From: CALMKX01 sp044869955
Lineage (GTDB): Bacteria; Acidobacteriota; Thermoanaerobaculia; Multivoradales; SZUA-115
Direction of reading: 5' to 3'
Length of the DNA stretch: 8,877 nt
Assembly (NCBI GenBank): GCA_044869955.1
Contig: JBIOYC010000143.1
Coordinates: 1-8,877, forward strand
The position numbers and the translations under genes are program-made. The notes under the pieces are model-generated. The model had not been told where the DNA came from. It saw only the letters and a list, made by a program, of their open reading frames with translations, and searched no databases. This document shows positions 6,757 through 8,877 of the stretch, piece after piece (within the stretch, counting starts at the first letter, position 1; each line of letters opens with the position of its first letter).

Positions 6757-6772
6757 CCCTCCTTTCGGGGAG
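6757..6772 (-). promoter_or_regulatory. Strong Shine-Dalgarno of the small gene, within a GAAA-loop mini-hairpin
   Basis: On the - strand, CTCCCCGAAAGGAGGG contains AGGAGG (6758-6763), 6 nt from the ATG at 6751. The preceding CTCCCC can pair with it across a GAAA loop (two C-G pairs, one mismatch, then three more pairs), or alternatively CTCC with GGAG. Either fold would partly hide the ribosome site until a ribosome finishing the protease gene (stop 6781-6783) opens it. The ribosome site is clear; the coupling is inference. Confidence 0.6.
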
Positions 6773-6780
6773 CAGGTCCT

Positions 6781-8877
6781 TCAAGGGGAGAGTTCCCGAG
6801 TCATGGCGGTTTGTTGAGGAGTACGTGACCGCCAGTCCCCCTGGATGACGAAGCCCCCCCAATAGGCCGGCGCCCGCCAGGGCCCCTCCCGGGCCAGATC
6901 CGCCTGGGCCCGGCGTAGGGCTGCGGCGGGGGGCTCGCGCTCGCGCAGCAGGGCGCGATAGAAGCGCTCCATCAGGTCGGCGGTGGCGCGGTCGTTGACC
7001 CGCCAGAGGCTCACCAGCACCCGCTCGGCGCCCGCCGCCAGGAAGCTGCGGGTCAGGCCGACGAGACCCTCGCCGTTCACCTCCTTGCCGAGCGCCGTGT
7101 CACAGGCGGAGAGGGTGACCAGCTCGGCGTCCAGGCGCAGGTCGAGCACGTCGCCGGTGGAGAGGAAGCCGCGGCGGCTCCGGCCCTTGGCGTCGAGGCG
7201 CGAGAGCATCAGGCCGGAGAGGCGCGGCTGCCGGCTGTCCACCACGCCGTGGGTGGCGAAATGCAACAAGGGGTAGCGTCCGAGATCGGCCGCCAGCACG
7301 GCCTCCCGCGAGGCGTCCGCACCGAGGGCGACGAACGAGCGATCCGGGTCGGCCCAGCGCAGGATCGCCGCGGCTTCCTCGCGGGAGCCCGGCAGGGGTG
7401 GAAAGCGAGCCTCGTGGGGATCGAAGAGGGGGTCCGCGAAGACGGCCACGGTGCGCGGCGCGGCTCGGCGCTCCCGGCCACGCTCGCGGAGCGAGGCGAG
7501 CACCGAGGCCGAGGGCAGGGTGATGACCTCGTGCTCCGCGATCAGGGGGCGGTCCGGATGTCCCGGCTCGGGCAGGGCACCGAAGGGCAGGTAGTGCAAG
7601 GCCCCATCCGGCACGATCAGCAGGCGCTTGCCGGCCAGCCGGTCGGCCACCGGGGCGAGCAGCAGCCGGCTCGCCTCGGCCAGCGCGAGGTCGGCGGCGG
7701 CGCGGGCGGTGCTCTTGTGACTGCGCGCGGTCAGGGTGTGGGCCCGCCGCGCCACGGCCTCGAGCGCCGAGCGCCGCGGCAGCTCGAAGCTCCCGACCCG
7801 CGTGGGCTCCACCGCCCAGAGAGTGCTGCGCTCGGCGCCCAGGGCCACCTCCAGCAGCAGGGTGCCGGGGTCGAGCAGGGTCTGGATCTCCGCAGCCGTC
7901 AAGGGACGGGGCGCGGCGAGGGAGGACCAGACCAGGTGCTCGAGGCGGGTCTCGGTCTCCAGCCGATCGAGCCGCGCCGTGGCACGTCGCTGCTCTCTCT
8001 CGAGGCCCGCGCGCCGCTCGCTGGGCGGTGAGCGGGCGAGCTCCTCGGCGAGAGCGTGCAGCCTCTCCTCCAGGGCACGGCGCTCCGCGGCCCGCGAGGG
8101 GTCTGGCGATGGCCTCTCGGTCAGCCCGGACTCGGCCAGGGTGTCGAGCAGGCTGCGGGCCTTGGCCCTCTCGGCGACCTCGAGCGCGGCGCGATCGAAG
8201 CCCACGGCCGGCGCCTGCCGGTGCTCGGCCATCAGCACCTCGACGGCGAAGGCGTAGTAGCTCTGTCGTTCGGCCAGGAACGAAGCCCGTAGGCCGGCGC
8301 TCGCCGGCTCGGTGCGCAAGGCCTCGACCCGCGCCAGGGCGTCGGTGATCGCCTCGCGCGCCGAGGCGAGGTCCCCTCCCGCGCGGCTCGAGCGGGCGAG
8401 GCCGAAGAGGGCGTTGGCCTCGCCGCTGCGATCGCCCACCCGGGCGAAGAGGTCGCGGGCCGCCGTGAAGCGCCCGGCCGCCGCGTCGGGCCGGCCTTCG
8501 GCGTCCTCGATCCAGCCCAGGTTGGCGAGGGCGGTGGCCTGGCTCCAGCGGTCTCCCAGGCTCCGGGCCAGGGCGAGCCCTTCGCCGGTGCGGCTCCGGG
8601 CTCCCCCGAAGTTGCCCCCCCGACGCTCCGCGAGGCCCAGGTAGTAGAGCATCACCGCCTCCTCACGCCGGTCCCCCAGCTCGCGCTGGAGGCTGAGGGC
8701 CTGCTCCAGGTCGGCCGGTGCCGCGGGGTCTCCGAGCTTCACCCGCACCGCCCCTCGCCGGCCCAGGGCGACGGCCACGTGGCGGCGTGCGCCGGCGGCC
8801 TCGAGCAGGGGCAGGGCCTCGGCCAGCGCGTCGAGGGCGACCTCGTCCTCCCCCAGGGTGAAGTAGAGCCAGCCGAG
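6781..8877 (-). CDS. TPR-CHAT caspase-like protease (5' truncated by window)
   Basis: The frame is open from the window edge to TGA 6781-6783, giving 698 visible residues. A GTG at 8776-8778 is not the true start, because the 33 codons before it (LGWLYFTLGEDEVALDALAE and on) continue the TPR pattern. The visible order is about five TPR-like units (8200-8877), a charged Glu/Arg-rich coiled-coil stretch (about 7925-8100), then a CHAT domain (about 6800-7865). CHAT is a caspase/separase-related cysteine protease fold. Both dyad residues are present: His in LLHFATHG (codon 7249-7251) and Cys in LSACDTALG (codon 7102-7104), 49 residues apart. The typical end YWGGFVIQGDW is intact. It therefore looks catalytically competent. 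It is expected to be cytoplasmic, with the TPR part sensing or binding a partner. The small gene follows after 29 nt. A Craspase-like role is possible by architecture, but no CRISPR component is present. Confidence 0.92.
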   Translation of the reverse strand, partial: LGWLYFTLGEDEVALDALAEALPLLEAAGARRHVAVALGRRGAVRVKLGDPAAPADLEQALSLQRELGDRREEAVMLYYLGLAERRGGNFGGARSRTGEGLALARSLGDRWSQATALANLGWIEDAEGRPDAAAGRFTAARDLFARVGDRSGEANALFGLARSSRAGGDLASAREAITDALARVEALRTEPASAGLRASFLAERQSYYAFAVEVLMAEHRQAPAVGFDRAALEVAERAKARSLLDTLAESGLTERPSPDPSRAAERRALEERLHALAEELARSPPSERRAGLEREQRRATARLDRLETETRLEHLVWSSLAAPRPLTAAEIQTLLDPGTLLLEVALGAERSTLWAVEPTRVGSFELPRRSALEAVARRAHTLTARSHKSTARAAADLALAEASRLLLAPVADRLAGKRLLIVPDGALHYLPFGALPEPGHPDRPLIAEHEVITLPSASVLASLRERGRERRAAPRTVAVFADPLFDPHEARFPPLPGSREEAAAILRWADPDRSFVALGADASREAVLAADLGRYPLLHFATHGVVDSRQPRLSGLMLSRLDAKGRSRRGFLSTGDVLDLRLDAELVTLSACDTALGKEVNGEGLVGLTRSFLAAGAERVLVSLWRVNDRATADLMERFYRALLREREPPAAALRRAQADLAREGPWRAPAYWGGFVIQGDWRSRTPQQTAMTRELSP

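Noticed and set aside
6781..8778. GTG at 8776-8778 as the start of the protease
   Set aside because: The frame stays open to the window edge, and the upstream codons continue a TPR helix pair, so the true start is outside the window.
6781..8877. TPR-CHAT gene as part of a CRISPR type III-E (Craspase) locus
   Set aside because: No Cas7-11-like effector, no repeat-spacer array and no adaptation genes are visible. TPR-CHAT proteins are widespread outside CRISPR loci. The unseen upstream flank could still change this.
1..8877. tRNA, rRNA, insertion sequences, integrase or attachment sites
   Set aside because: I found no tRNA-like cloverleaf, rRNA segment, transposase motif, or terminal inverted repeats with target duplications anywhere in the window.

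Overview
The window is very GC-rich, with strong G/C preference at third codon positions. That is why long mirror-image open frames appear opposite every real gene. The gene content (a TPR-fused multiheme cytochrome, large secreted IPT/TIG-repeat proteins, a TPR-CHAT protease, and a small secreted protein with an FxDGFE-type C-terminus) suggests a high-GC environmental bacterium. Acidobacteriota (for example Thermoanaerobaculia-like) or a related deltaproteobacterial or myxobacterial-type lineage would fit. This placement is inferred from gene content; there is no rRNA or phylogenetic marker in the window.

Layout, left to right. (1) Positions 1-84 hold the last 27 codons of an unidentified + strand gene. 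(2) At 109-363 (+) is a small ribbon-helix-helix, antitoxin-like DNA-binding protein. It converges on, and overlaps by 12 bp, (3) a - strand gene at 352-2343 for an exported seven-heme c-type cytochrome with a C-terminal TPR array. (4) A 110-bp divergent intergenic region carries a well-placed Shine-Dalgarno site and a candidate -10 element. (5) At 2454-3167 (+) is a small secreted protein of unknown function. (6) A hairpin at 3175-3207 separates it from the next, convergent gene. (7) At 3220-6387 (-) is a 1055-residue secreted protein built from eight IPT/TIG domains and three Ig-like domains joined by poly-proline linkers, with recent tandem duplications visible in the DNA. (8) About 160 bp is noncoding. 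(9) At 6548-6751 (-) is a 67-residue small protein with a cationic amphipathic helix and a poly-proline tail. (10) At 6781-8877 (-) is a TPR-CHAT caspase-like protease, cut off at its 5' end by the window edge.

Genes 10, 9 and 7 lie on the same strand in the order protease, small protein, secreted repeat protein, and may form one transcription unit. The protease-small protein pair is the closest coupling: a 29-nt gap that contains a strong ribosome binding site, itself able to fold into a small hairpin. This pair is the best candidate here for an undescribed system: a caspase-like protease with a small partner, substrate or membrane-active effector. That role is inference. The cytochrome and the small secreted protein are divergently arranged and point to extracytoplasmic electron transfer and surface functions, with no evident link to the protease unit.
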